NCBI GenBank assembly: GCA_030067055.1
Contig: JASJAL010000301.1
Location: 1-5,340, forward strand
Direction: 5' to 3'
Origin: Kiloniellales bacterium
Lineage (GTDB): Bacteria; Pseudomonadota; Alphaproteobacteria; Kiloniellales; JAKSBE01
Length of the DNA: 5,340 bases
Both the position numbers and the translations under genes were made by a program. The notes beneath the pieces were generated by a model, which saw nothing but the letters and a program-made list of their open reading frames with translations, was not told the DNA's origin and ran no database searches. Position 1 is the first letter of the stretch. The number at the start of each line of letters is the position of its first letter. Below, one piece after another: positions 1-5,340 of this stretch.

Positions 1-591
1 GACGATCCAGGCCAGGTAGCCGGGCGCCAGCCGGCTGTCGAGGAAGCAGTGCAGGAACTCCGGGGCGACCGCCGGCGTCTCCGGGAACTCGGCCTCGAGT
101 CCGGTCAGGAAGCGGCGATTGCGGCCGAGGCCGAGCGATTCCGCAACCCTTGAGCGGGCACCGTCAGCGCCGATCAGGAAGCGGGTCTCGAGTGGCGGTT
201 CGGCGAGGCGCCAGCCGCCACTGCAGGGTTCCGCGCCCGTGAAGCGCAGGTCGTAGAAGATCTCGGCGCCGGCGCGCTGGGCCTCCGCGGCCAACCAGCG
301 CAGGACCCTTGCGGTGTCACTAGCCAGGAAGTAATAGCCGGGCGCGAAGAGGTCGAGGTGGCGCCGCGAGGGCGCGTAGAGGCGCACGCCCCGGATCTTG
401 CGGGTCAGACGCGCCGGGATGTCGACCTCGTCGGCGGCCTCCTTGACCATGATCCCCGTGGTGTGGGGCCGCGCCCCGGCGTCCGGCTTGGCCTCCAGGA
501 CCGCGACCCGCAGGCCGCGCAGGGCGGCGACCCGGGCACAGACCAGCCCGGCGAAGCCGCCGCCCACGATGGTCAGGTCGTAGTGCCGCAT
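1..591 (-). CDS. FAD-dependent oxidoreductase, geranylgeranyl-reductase/monooxygenase-like (N-terminal part, cut by left edge)
   Basis: The frame opens with ATG at 591-589 and stays open for 197 codons to the window edge, so the C-terminus is missing. Upstream is GAGG (minus strand of 601-598) with a 6-nt spacer. Seen in the translation: a dinucleotide-binding start MRHYDLTIVGGGFAGLVCA with the GGGFAG loop at residues 10-15; an acidic residue E33 at the end of the second strand (VAVLEAK), which normally binds the FAD ribose; LIGADGARSRVAESLGL at 139-155, the second FAD-contacting DG motif of the flavoprotein hydroxylase/reductase fold; and APGYLAWIV at 189-197, resembling the PGGYGWIFP stretch of geranylgeranyl-reductase-type enzymes. 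The protein is probably cytosolic or membrane-associated and uses NAD(P)H. The substrate cannot be read from this half. An aromatic-ring monooxygenase or a halogenase-like enzyme is an alternative. It is divergent from gabD and may share its regulatory region. Confidence 0.85.
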   Translation of the reverse strand, partial: MRHYDLTIVGGGFAGLVCARVAALRGLRVAVLEAKPDAGARPHTTGIMVKEAADEVDIPARLTRKIRGVRLYAPSRRHLDLFAPGYYFLASDTARVLRWLAAEAQRAGAEIFYDLRFTGAEPCSGGWRLAEPPLETRFLIGADGARSRVAESLGLGRNRRFLTGLEAEFPETPAVAPEFLHCFLDSRLAPGYLAWIV

Positions 592-703
592 GGTCTCCCT
601 CGATCGCTGCTCCGGCCGGCCAACTGCAGTCTGCGGGCGGAAGCGGGCGGGAAGGCGACCAGCGCGGGCCGCTTTCATGGCGCGATTCGGGCACCGCATG
701 GCT

Positions 704-732
704 TTCAAAGACCCGGGCGGCGGCGGTATACT
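704..732 (+). promoter_or_regulatory. Candidate sigma70-type promoter of gabD
   Basis: TTCAAA at 704-709 matches the -35 consensus TTGACA at 4 of 6 positions. TATACT at 727-732 matches the -10 consensus TATAAT at 5 of 6. The spacer is 17 nt, the optimum. Transcription would begin near 739-740 and leave a leader of about 40 nt before the gabD ATG at 781. In a GC-rich genome an AT-rich hexamer pair at this spacing upstream of a gene is unlikely to be accidental, but no transcript data are available. Confidence 0.55.
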
Positions 733-740
733 GCCGCCCG
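714..740. promoter_or_regulatory. Palindromic operator-like site over the gabD -10 box
   Basis: Bases 719-738 form a 20-bp palindrome centred on GTATAC (726-731), with arms GGCGGC and GCCGCC and a single mismatched pair (725/732). In a different register, CGGGCGGC (714-721) and GCCGCCCG (733-740) form a perfect 8-bp inverted repeat. The site covers the whole candidate -10 hexamer of gabD, so a bound dimeric regulator would be expected to block RNA polymerase. It lies upstream of the predicted start of transcription, so it should act as DNA rather than as an RNA hairpin. It is the most ordered sequence in the 592-780 gap; the rest of that gap is GC-rich with no ORF of note. The regulator is not encoded in the window. 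Confidence 0.5.
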
Positions 741-767
741 TACCCGACATGCCAACGCGAGCCCCCT

Positions 768-774
768 GGGGAGG
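768..774 (+). promoter_or_regulatory. Shine-Dalgarno fixing the gabD start
   Basis: GGGGAGG ends 6 nt before the ATG at 781. It selects this start over the much longer upstream open frame, whose extra N-terminal stretch has no resemblance to aldehyde dehydrogenases and would run through the promoter region. Confidence 0.8.
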
Positions 775-780
775 TGGACC

Positions 781-2271
781 ATGCCGTCAGAAGCTCATGC
801 CAGAATCGAAAGCGGGGCGCCGGCCCTGACCGACCCCGATCTCTTCCGCGAGCTCTGCTACGTCGACGGCCAATGGGTCGGCGCCGACTCCGGCGAGACC
901 CAGGAGGTCAACAACCCGGCCAGCGGCGACGTCATGGGCACGGTGCCCAAGATGGGCGCGGAGGAGACCCGGCGCGCCATCGAGGCGGCCGAGCGGGCCT
1001 GGCCGGCCTGGCGGGCCAAGACCGCCAAAGAGCGCGCCGCGGTCCTGCGCCGCTGGTTCGAGCTGATGATGGAGAACCAGGACGACCTGGCGGTCCTGAT
1101 GACCATGGAGCAGGGCAAGCCGCTCGCCGAGGCCAAGGGTGAGATCGCTTACGGCGCCAGCTTCATCGAGTGGTTCGCCGAGGAAGGCAAGCGGATCTAC
1201 GGCGATACCATCCCGCAGCATCAGGCCGACAAGCGCATCGTCGTGATCAAGCAGCCGGTCGGCGTGGTCGCGACCATCACCCCCTGGAACTTCCCCAACG
1301 CCATGATCACCCGCAAGTGCGGCCCGGCCCTGGCGGCCGGCTGTCCGGTCGTGGTCAAGCCGGCCAGCCAGACGCCCTATTCGGCGCTGGCCCTGGCAGA
1401 GCTGGGCGAGCGGGCGGGCCTGCCCAAGGGCATCCTCAACGTGGTCACCGGCTCGGCCTCGGCGATCGGCGGCGAGATGACCTCGAACCCGATCGTGCGC
1501 AAGCTCTCCTTCACCGGCTCGACCGAGATCGGCAAGCTGCTGATGCAGCAGAGCGCCGCCACCGTGAAGAAGGTCTCGATGGAGCTGGGCGGCAACGCGC
1601 CCTTCATCGTCTTCGACGACGCCGACCTCGATGCCGCGGTCGAGGGTGCCATGCTCTGCAAGTTCCGCAACACCGGCCAGACCTGCGTCTGTGCCAACCG
1701 CATCCTGGTCCAGGACACGGTCTACGACGCCTTCGCTGAGAAGCTCTCCGCTGCAGTCGCCAAGCTCAAAGTCGGCAACGGCCTGGAGGCGGGGATCAGC
1801 CAGGGCCCGCTGATCGACCTGGCGGCGATCGAGAAGGTCGAGGAGCACGTCGCCGACGCCACGGAGAAGGGCGCCCGGGTGGTCTCGGGCGGCCAGCGCC
1901 ATGCGCTGGGCGGAACCTTCTACGAGCCGACCATCCTGGCCGATGTGACCACCGAGATGAAGGTCACCACCGAGGAGACCTTCGGCCCGGTGGCGCCGCT
2001 GTTCCGCTTCAAGACCGAGGACGAGGCCGTCGCCATGGCCAACGACACCGAGTTCGGCCTGGCCTCTTACTTCTATGCCCGCGACCTGGGCCGGGTCTGG
2101 CGGGTCGGCGAGGCCCTGGAGAGCGGCATCGTCGGCATCAACACCGGTATCATCTCGACCGAGGTCGCGCCCTTCGGCGGGGTCAAGGAGTCGGGCGTCG
2201 GCCGCGAGGGCTCGCACTACGGCATCGACGAGTTCCTCGAGGTCAAGTACCTCTGCATGGGCGGCGTGTAG
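781..2271 (+). CDS. gabD: NADP+-dependent succinate-semialdehyde dehydrogenase
   Basis: This enzyme (496 aa) oxidises succinate semialdehyde to succinate with NADP+ in the cytosol, the final step of GABA breakdown (GABA shunt), and often serves other pathways that yield the semialdehyde. It is a full-length aldehyde dehydrogenase with all landmarks: PWN at 168-170 (oxyanion Asn170), VKPAS at 192-196 (Lys193 and Ser196, the pair giving NADP+ preference in E. coli GabD), FTGSTEIG at 244-251, MELGG with the general base Glu268, GQTCVCANR with the nucleophile Cys302 and a second Cys304, and EETFGP at 398-403. R178, R296 and S459 fit the carboxylate-binding set described for SSADH. GabD signatures GASFIEWFAEEGKRIYGDTI (125-144) and NTGIISTEVAPFGGVKESGV (454-473) are present. 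It is about 14 residues longer at the N-terminus than the 482-aa E. coli enzyme. It is transcribed alone, divergent from the FAD oxidoreductase and convergent with the TRAP operon. Glutarate-semialdehyde activity is a possible alternative. Confidence 0.95.
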   Translation: MPSEAHARIESGAPALTDPDLFRELCYVDGQWVGADSGETQEVNNPASGDVMGTVPKMGAEETRRAIEAAERAWPAWRAKTAKERAAVLRRWFELMMENQDDLAVLMTMEQGKPLAEAKGEIAYGASFIEWFAEEGKRIYGDTIPQHQADKRIVVIKQPVGVVATITPWNFPNAMITRKCGPALAAGCPVVVKPASQTPYSALALAELGERAGLPKGILNVVTGSASAIGGEMTSNPIVRKLSFTGSTEIGKLLMQQSAATVKKVSMELGGNAPFIVFDDADLDAAVEGAMLCKFRNTGQTCVCANRILVQDTVYDAFAEKLSAAVAKLKVGNGLEAGISQGPLIDLAAIEKVEEHVADATEKGARVVSGGQRHALGGTFYEPTILADVTTEMKVTTEETFGPVAPLFRFKTEDEAVAMANDTEFGLASYFYARDLGRVWRVGEALESGIVGINTGIISTEVAPFGGVKESGVGREGSHYGIDEFLEVKYLCMGGV

Positions 2272-2343
2272 GGCTCGAAGCCGTTCGCAAAAAGGGCGTC
2301 GTTCGAACAGACGATTCGGGGGACGTTGCGGCCTGGTCGAGGG

Positions 2344-2366
2344 CGGGAGGACTGCGAAGCCTCCCG
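2344..2366. terminator. GC-rich hairpin in the convergent gap between gabD and the TRAP operon
   Basis: CGGGAGG (2344-2350) and CCTCCCG (2360-2366) form a perfect 7-bp stem with a 9-nt loop, 4 nt past the stop codon of the small minus-strand gene and 72 nt past the gabD stop. As an inverted repeat between convergent genes it could end or protect transcripts from both sides. Neither strand has a T-run after the stem, so it is not a canonical intrinsic terminator; Rho-dependent ending or 3'-end protection is as likely. Elsewhere in the 99-bp gap I see only an 8-bp palindrome GTTCGAAC (2301-2308) and a weak 4-bp hairpin directly after gabD (2272-2282). Confidence 0.35.
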
Positions 2367-2370
2367 TCGG

Positions 2371-2592
2371 TCACGGCTCCTCGAAGGGTTCCCGGGTGAC
2401 GCGCTCGCCTTTCTTGTAGGTTGCCAGGACCACAAAGACGCTGACGCCGGCCAAGGCGATCAGAACCAGGAGGAACGGCACGAAGTTCCTGACGTGCAGG
2501 CTTTGCGATCCGAGCCAGTACAGCACGGCGACGATCCCCGCCCAGAGAAGCCAGTGAAGGGGTCTGCCGAGAAAGATCCGGCCGAGCTTCAT
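2371..2592 (-). CDS. Small protein with two predicted membrane segments, translationally coupled to the TRAP permease
   Basis: A 73-aa protein starting MKLGRIFLGRPLHWLLWAGI. I do not recognise a named family. Two hydrophobic stretches, about residues 14-30 (WLLWAGIVAVLYWLGSQ) and 36-59 (NFVPFLLVLIALAGV onwards), are joined by a short SLHVR linker. The tail KKGERVTREPFEEP is charged. The positive-inside rule suggests both ends face the cytoplasm, a helical hairpin. The start is chosen because ATG at 2592-2590 overlaps the permease stop (ATGA) and GGGAGG (minus strand of 2605-2600) sits 7 nt upstream. The same frame stays open further upstream, but that part is Arg/Gly/Ala-rich and merely shadows the permease gene. 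The fused permease already carries its small-subunit domain, so this is probably not a DctQ. An accessory or stabilising subunit is an inference from position only. Confidence 0.8.
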   Translation of the reverse strand: MKLGRIFLGRPLHWLLWAGIVAVLYWLGSQSLHVRNFVPFLLVLIALAGVSVFVVLATYKKGERVTREPFEEP

Positions 2593-4571
2593 ACCGCCGC
2601 CTCCCGCCGCCGATAGCGCAGTGAGACGAACAAGGCCATGCCCAGCAGGCCGGCCCCGGCGACGGCGTATCCGGGCAGGACCTCGAAGAGGTGAAGCTGG
2701 GGCGGGAAGAGCAGGGCTAGCGACAAGGCCGCCACGACGACCCGCAATATCGGCGAGAGCGGTCCCTTGCACCACCCTTCCAGGGCAAAGGACAGCCCCC
2801 AAAGACCGGCAATGGCGAGCAGGGTCGAGATCAGCGTGGCCCAGAGTGGCCCTTCGAGCAGAAGCGCCGGGTTGTAGACGAAGACCACCGGCACGAGGTA
2901 CTTGGCGACGCCGATTCTTGCGGACTCCACCGCCGTGGCCATGGGCGGCGACTTTGCGATGGCCGCGGCCGCGAAGGACGCCAGCGCGACTGGCGGCGTG
3001 ATCGTCGAGACGACCCCGAAGTAGAAGGCGAAGAGGTGGGCCGCAATCGGCACCACGCCGATCTCGATCAGGGAGGGAACGATCAGCGCGGCGACCGTGA
3101 TGTAGACCGCCGTCGTGGTCATCCCCATACCGAGGATGATCGCCGCGATGCCGGTCAGCAGCAGCAAGTTCAAAAGATGGCCGCCCGATAGCTCGATCAC
3201 GGAATTGGTGAATTTCAAGCCGAGGCCCGAGACGAAGATGGAGCCGATGAGAATGCCGGCGCAGGCGCAGGCGATCGAGACCGGCATCGCGCTCCTGACC
3301 CCCGACTCCAGCGCGGCGAAAAGGTCGACCGGGCTCATCCGCGTCGACCGGCTGACGAAGCTCAAGGCGACCAGCGTGATGATCGCCCAGAAGGCCGCCA
3401 TCATCGGCGTGTAGCCGACCCCGAGCAGGGCGATCAGCACGGCGAGCGTGAGGAGTTGGTGCCAGCCCCGCTTCAGGACCTCCAGGAGTCGGGGGAGGCG
3501 GGCCTTGTCGATGCGCTCGATGCCCTCCTTGTCGGCTTCGATGTCGACCATGAAATAGACGGTGGCGAAGTAAAGCAGGGTCGGCACGATTGCCGCGACG
3601 ATCACGACGAAATAGCTGACGTGCAGGAACTCGGCGATGATGAAGGCCGCAGCGCCCATGATCGGCGGCGTGATCTGCCCGCCCGACGATGCGCAGGCCT
3701 CGACTGCGCCGGCGAAGCGGGCCCGATAGCCGAGTCGCTTCATCAGCGGGATCGTGAAAGCGCCCGTGGTGACCACGTTGGCCACCGCGGACCCTGAGAC
3801 CGTGCCCAGGAGCGCGCTGGCGACGACGGAAGCCTTGGCCGGACCGCCGGTCCGGTGGCCGGTGAGGGCGATGGCAAGGTCGACGAAGAACCGCCCCGCG
3901 CCGGAGCGGATCAGGATAGCCCCGAAGATAATGAAAAGAACGATATAGGTGGAGGCGACGAAGATCGGGATGCCGAAGATCCCTTCGCTTCGAACGAAGA
4001 TGATGTCGACGTACTTCACAAAGGATGTCGGCGGTCCGTAGAGGAATCCGAAGAAATGGTTCGCATAGAGCGCATGGACCACGAAGAACAGGGTGACGAG
4101 GACCATCGGGAGGCCGACCGCCCGTCGGGTCGCCTCGAAGACCAGCAGGATCATGGCGGAGCCGACGTAGACGTCGGTCGCGTTCAGTTCGCCCTCGCGC
4201 TCGAGCAAGGCCTCGATGTCATAGAGCGTGTAGACCTGGATGCCGATCCCGACGGCGACCAGAAAGAGATCCCACGCCCTTGCGAGAACCGGGCCCGCCC
4301 GACGTCCTTTCTCGGGCGCGCGCCGCGAGGTGGGATTCAGCAAGATGGCCAGCACCAGCATCGCAGTCAGATGCGTGCTGCGGAAGGAGCGGCTCTCGGG
4401 CGTGCCGAAGACCGCGACGTAGAGGTGAAACAGGCCGAGCGAAATGCTGAGGACGGCGCAGACCGTCGTCACAACCACGGTAAAGTTGAAGCGCCCGGCC
4501 CGCAGCACCTCCTCGAGGAGCGCATACTCCCGACGCTCGCTGTACTCGATGCGCTCGACTTTGTCCGACAT
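2589..4571 (-). CDS. TRAP transporter permease, fused 4TM/12TM (DctQ-DctM) protein, TAXI type
   Basis: Inner-membrane permease of 660 aa that imports a substrate delivered by the periplasmic TAXI protein, driven by an ion gradient (Na+ in characterised TRAP systems). Residues 1-28 are a polar cytoplasmic start. About 29-200 hold the small-subunit-like helices (for example 31-54, 101-117, 134-146, 154-170). About 202-560 form the DctM-like transport domain, with GTVSGSAVANVVTTGAFTIP at 256-275, EACASSGGQITPPIMGAAAF at 291-310, GMGMTTTAVYI at 481-491 and FGVVSTITPPVALASF at 518-533; the two TPP segments mark the inverted-repeat transport halves. A further hydrophobic C-terminal region (about 560-653) is usual in these fusions. 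Start: ATG at 4571-4569; an upstream in-frame TTG (4625) would add an Arg/Ser-rich stretch read through the intergenic hairpin and is rejected. The gene lies downstream of the binding-protein gene and overlaps the small gene by 4 nt. Substrate unknown; glutamate and other organic acids are known in the family. Confidence 0.93.
   Translation of the reverse strand: MSDKVERIEYSERREYALLEEVLRAGRFNFTVVVTTVCAVLSISLGLFHLYVAVFGTPESRSFRSTHLTAMLVLAILLNPTSRRAPEKGRRAGPVLARAWDLFLVAVGIGIQVYTLYDIEALLEREGELNATDVYVGSAMILLVFEATRRAVGLPMVLVTLFFVVHALYANHFFGFLYGPPTSFVKYVDIIFVRSEGIFGIPIFVASTYIVLFIIFGAILIRSGAGRFFVDLAIALTGHRTGGPAKASVVASALLGTVSGSAVANVVTTGAFTIPLMKRLGYRARFAGAVEACASSGGQITPPIMGAAAFIIAEFLHVSYFVVIVAAIVPTLLYFATVYFMVDIEADKEGIERIDKARLPRLLEVLKRGWHQLLTLAVLIALLGVGYTPMMAAFWAIITLVALSFVSRSTRMSPVDLFAALESGVRSAMPVSIACACAGILIGSIFVSGLGLKFTNSVIELSGGHLLNLLLLTGIAAIILGMGMTTTAVYITVAALIVPSLIEIGVVPIAAHLFAFYFGVVSTITPPVALASFAAAAIAKSPPMATAVESARIGVAKYLVPVVFVYNPALLLEGPLWATLISTLLAIAGLWGLSFALEGWCKGPLSPILRVVVAALSLALLFPPQLHLFEVLPGYAVAGAGLLGMALFVSLRYRRREAAV
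2600..2605 (-). promoter_or_regulatory. Shine-Dalgarno of the small two-TM gene, inside the permease 3' end
   Basis: GGGAGG on the minus strand, 7 nt before the ATG at 2592, is a near-ideal ribosome-binding site embedded in the last permease codons (Arg-Glu-Ala). With the ATGA stop/start overlap it indicates coupled translation with independent initiation strength, and it is the main evidence that the 73-aa frame is a real gene. Confidence 0.7.
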
Positions 4572-4572
4572 G

Positions 4573-4577
4573 CTCCC
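4573..4577 (-). promoter_or_regulatory. Unusually close Shine-Dalgarno of the TRAP permease
   Basis: GGGAG ends only 1 nt before the permease ATG (4571), where 5-9 nt is usual, and I see no better-placed site. On the transcript CTCC (4582-4579) lies just upstream and could pair with GGAG (4576-4573), although a 2-nt loop would strain the hairpin. Both suggest weak initiation of the permease relative to the binding protein. Whether the site is used is an inference. Confidence 0.4.
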
Positions 4578-4610
4578 AGGAGTCCGCGCGCGGGTCGATC
4601 GACTTCGATC

Positions 4611-4661
4611 CACCGGCGACCGCAATCCGGCCTAGGCGTGACCGGATTGCGGTGTCCGGTG
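4611..4661 (-). promoter_or_regulatory. Long intercistronic hairpin between the TAXI binding-protein and permease genes
   Basis: A perfect 12-bp inverted repeat, ACCGCAATCCGG (4619-4630) with CCGGATTGCGGT (4642-4653), encloses an 11-nt loop. Beyond a 2x2 internal mismatch the arms continue with CACCGG (4611-4616) and CCGGTG (4656-4661), giving 18 pairs in all. On the transcript it lies 60 nt after the binding-protein stop and 39 nt before the permease start. No U-run follows, so it is not a typical full terminator. In many binding-protein transport operons such structures protect the 3' end of the binding-protein message or attenuate read-through, raising its ratio to the permease; that role here is inferred. 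A second short inverted repeat, GATCGA/TCGATC with a 2-nt centre (4597-4610), adjoins it. Confidence 0.7.
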
Positions 4662-4721
4662 CTTGTGGGACGGTCTAGAGAACAACTCCCGACCCGCAAG
4701 AGTGAAGCCGCGATATGCGGT

Positions 4722-5340
4722 CTATTGCGCCGCCACGCCCATCTCGTCGTAGTAACGCTGGGCTCCCGGGTGGACCGGAACGGCGGCGCCGAGCAGAGCG
4801 TTCTCGAGCTTCACGCTGTTCCAGATATCCTTGAGCTTGGCGAACTCCGCGTGATTGTCCCAGATCGCCTTGGTGATGCCGTAGACGATGTCGTCCGGCA
4901 CGTCCTTGTGCACAACGAGGTTGGTTACTGCGCCGAGGATCGGAACCGGCGTCTTGACGCTCTTGTAGTGTTCGTTGGTGACCTCGAGCCTGATGTAACC
5001 GGGATTCTCCGAGAGGATGTCTTTCAGCACATCCTCTTCGAGCGGCAGGAAGCGCACTCCCGGATTGAATTCGAGATCGAGCAGCGAGGCCTGCGGGACG
5101 CTGGTCAGCGCCGTGAAGGCTTCGATGTGACCGTCCTTCATCAGCCCGACCGAGTCCGAATAGGAAACGTGGTGGACCGTGCCGCCGGCCTTCTTCACGT
5201 CGTCGACCGTAAAACCGTACTTGCCCGCAACCAGCTTGAAGGCTGCGAAGCCGGACCATTGGGTCTTGCCTGGGCTGATGTTCTTGTTCTTGAGATCGGC
5301 GAAGGACTGCACCTTCGAATCGTTCGGCACGACGGTCTGC
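4722..5340 (-). CDS. TAXI-family TRAP transporter substrate-binding protein (C-terminal part, cut by right edge)
   Basis: Periplasmic solute receptor that hands its ligand to the TRAP permease. Only the last 205 residues are visible; TAXI proteins are usually about 320-340 aa, so the signal peptide and roughly the first third lie beyond the window. Family features seen: VVPNDSKVQSFADLKNKNIS (fragment residues 3-22) followed by PGKTQWSG, the ligand-domain hinge region; VSYSDSVGLMKDGHIEAF (58-75), where TAXI proteins count substrate-dependent residues; GYIRLEVTNEHY (114-125); and VPVHPGAQRYYDEMG near the C-terminus (187-201), a strong TAXI hallmark. The frame stays open to the edge with no true start in view; a GTG at 5330 lies inside the conserved fold and is not the start. 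It is the first visible gene of the operon with the fused permease and small membrane protein, so co-expression is expected, modulated by the hairpin at 4611-4661. Confidence 0.92.
   Translation of the reverse strand, partial: QTVVPNDSKVQSFADLKNKNISPGKTQWSGFAAFKLVAGKYGFTVDDVKKAGGTVHHVSYSDSVGLMKDGHIEAFTALTSVPQASLLDLEFNPGVRFLPLEEDVLKDILSENPGYIRLEVTNEHYKSVKTPVPILGAVTNLVVHKDVPDDIVYGITKAIWDNHAEFAKLKDIWNSVKLENALLGAAVPVHPGAQRYYDEMGVAAQ

Noticed and set aside
630..660. Tandem GCGGGCGG-type repeats
   Set aside because: Two short imperfect copies in very GC-rich sequence; no regular unit or function can be supported.
358..780. Upstream extension of the gabD reading frame
   Set aside because: The extra 141 residues overlap the oxidoreductase gene in antisense and cross the promoter, while ATG 781 has a strong Shine-Dalgarno and starts the protein where GabD homologues start.
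787..2217. 476-codon open frame on the minus strand opposite gabD
   Set aside because: It is an exact antisense shadow of gabD, produced by GC-biased third positions; the product is rich in Asp, Gly, Arg and Leu with no recognisable domain, and gabD itself is unmistakable.
2593..2802. Longer N-terminus of the small membrane protein
   Set aside because: The added residues are Arg/Gly/Pro/Ala-rich and lie entirely inside the permease gene; the start at 2592 has an ideal Shine-Dalgarno and the ATGA overlap.
3115..3948. Plus-strand frames opposite the permease (3115-3414, 3456-3797, 3754-3948)
   Set aside because: These are antisense shadows without Shine-Dalgarno, hydrophobic pattern or domain resemblance, inside a permease with intact family motifs.
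4572..4625. TTG start adding 18 residues to the permease
   Set aside because: The added stretch translates the intergenic inverted repeats and has no Shine-Dalgarno; ATG 4571 gives the expected family N-terminus.
4675..5259. 194-codon frame on the minus strand overlapping the TAXI gene
   Set aside because: It is a frame-shifted, Arg/Gly/Ser-rich reading of the binding-protein gene, which is clearly coding in the frame ending at 4722.
1..5340. CRISPR array, toxin-antitoxin, defence system, insertion sequence or prophage
   Set aside because: I found no regularly spaced repeats, transposase, recombinase, attachment-site duplication or defence-type domain on either strand; the intact genes are all metabolic or transport families apart from the unassigned small membrane protein.

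Overview
This GC-rich window reads like a chromosomal segment of an alphaproteobacterium, probably of a Rhodospirillales-like or related lineage. The grounds are the GC-rich codon use, a GabD closely resembling proteobacterial enzymes, and a TAXI-type TRAP transporter. The lineage is an inference from style and gene content; no marker gene is present. I see no rRNA, tRNA, CRISPR array, insertion sequence or phage gene.

Left part (1-2271): two divergently transcribed genes. On the minus strand, 591-1 encodes the N-terminal 197 residues of an FAD-dependent oxidoreductase that runs off the left edge; it has a clear Rossmann motif and resembles the geranylgeranyl-reductase/aromatic-hydroxylase fold. 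On the plus strand, 781-2271 encodes a complete NADP-type succinate-semialdehyde dehydrogenase (gabD), the last step of the GABA shunt. The 189-bp gap between them holds a good sigma70-like promoter for gabD. Its -10 hexamer lies at the centre of a 20-bp near-perfect palindrome, which looks like a repressor operator.

Right part (2371-5340, minus strand): a TRAP-transporter operon of the TAXI type, read right to left. It comprises a periplasmic TAXI substrate-binding protein (C-terminal 205 residues, start beyond the right edge), a fused 4TM/12TM permease of 660 residues, and a 73-residue protein with two predicted membrane segments. The small protein's start codon overlaps the permease stop as ATGA and it has its own strong Shine-Dalgarno. 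Between the binding-protein gene and the permease gene lies a long 18-bp interrupted hairpin without a U-tract. It is followed by a permease start with an unusually close Shine-Dalgarno. Both fit a system that makes much more binding protein than permease.

gabD and the transporter operon converge on a 99-bp gap with one GC-rich hairpin. Because they converge, a shared pathway (for example uptake of a C4/C5 acid or amino acid feeding succinate metabolism) is possible but not shown. The families in this window are known. The least described elements are the coupled two-TM small protein and the promoter-embedded palindrome.
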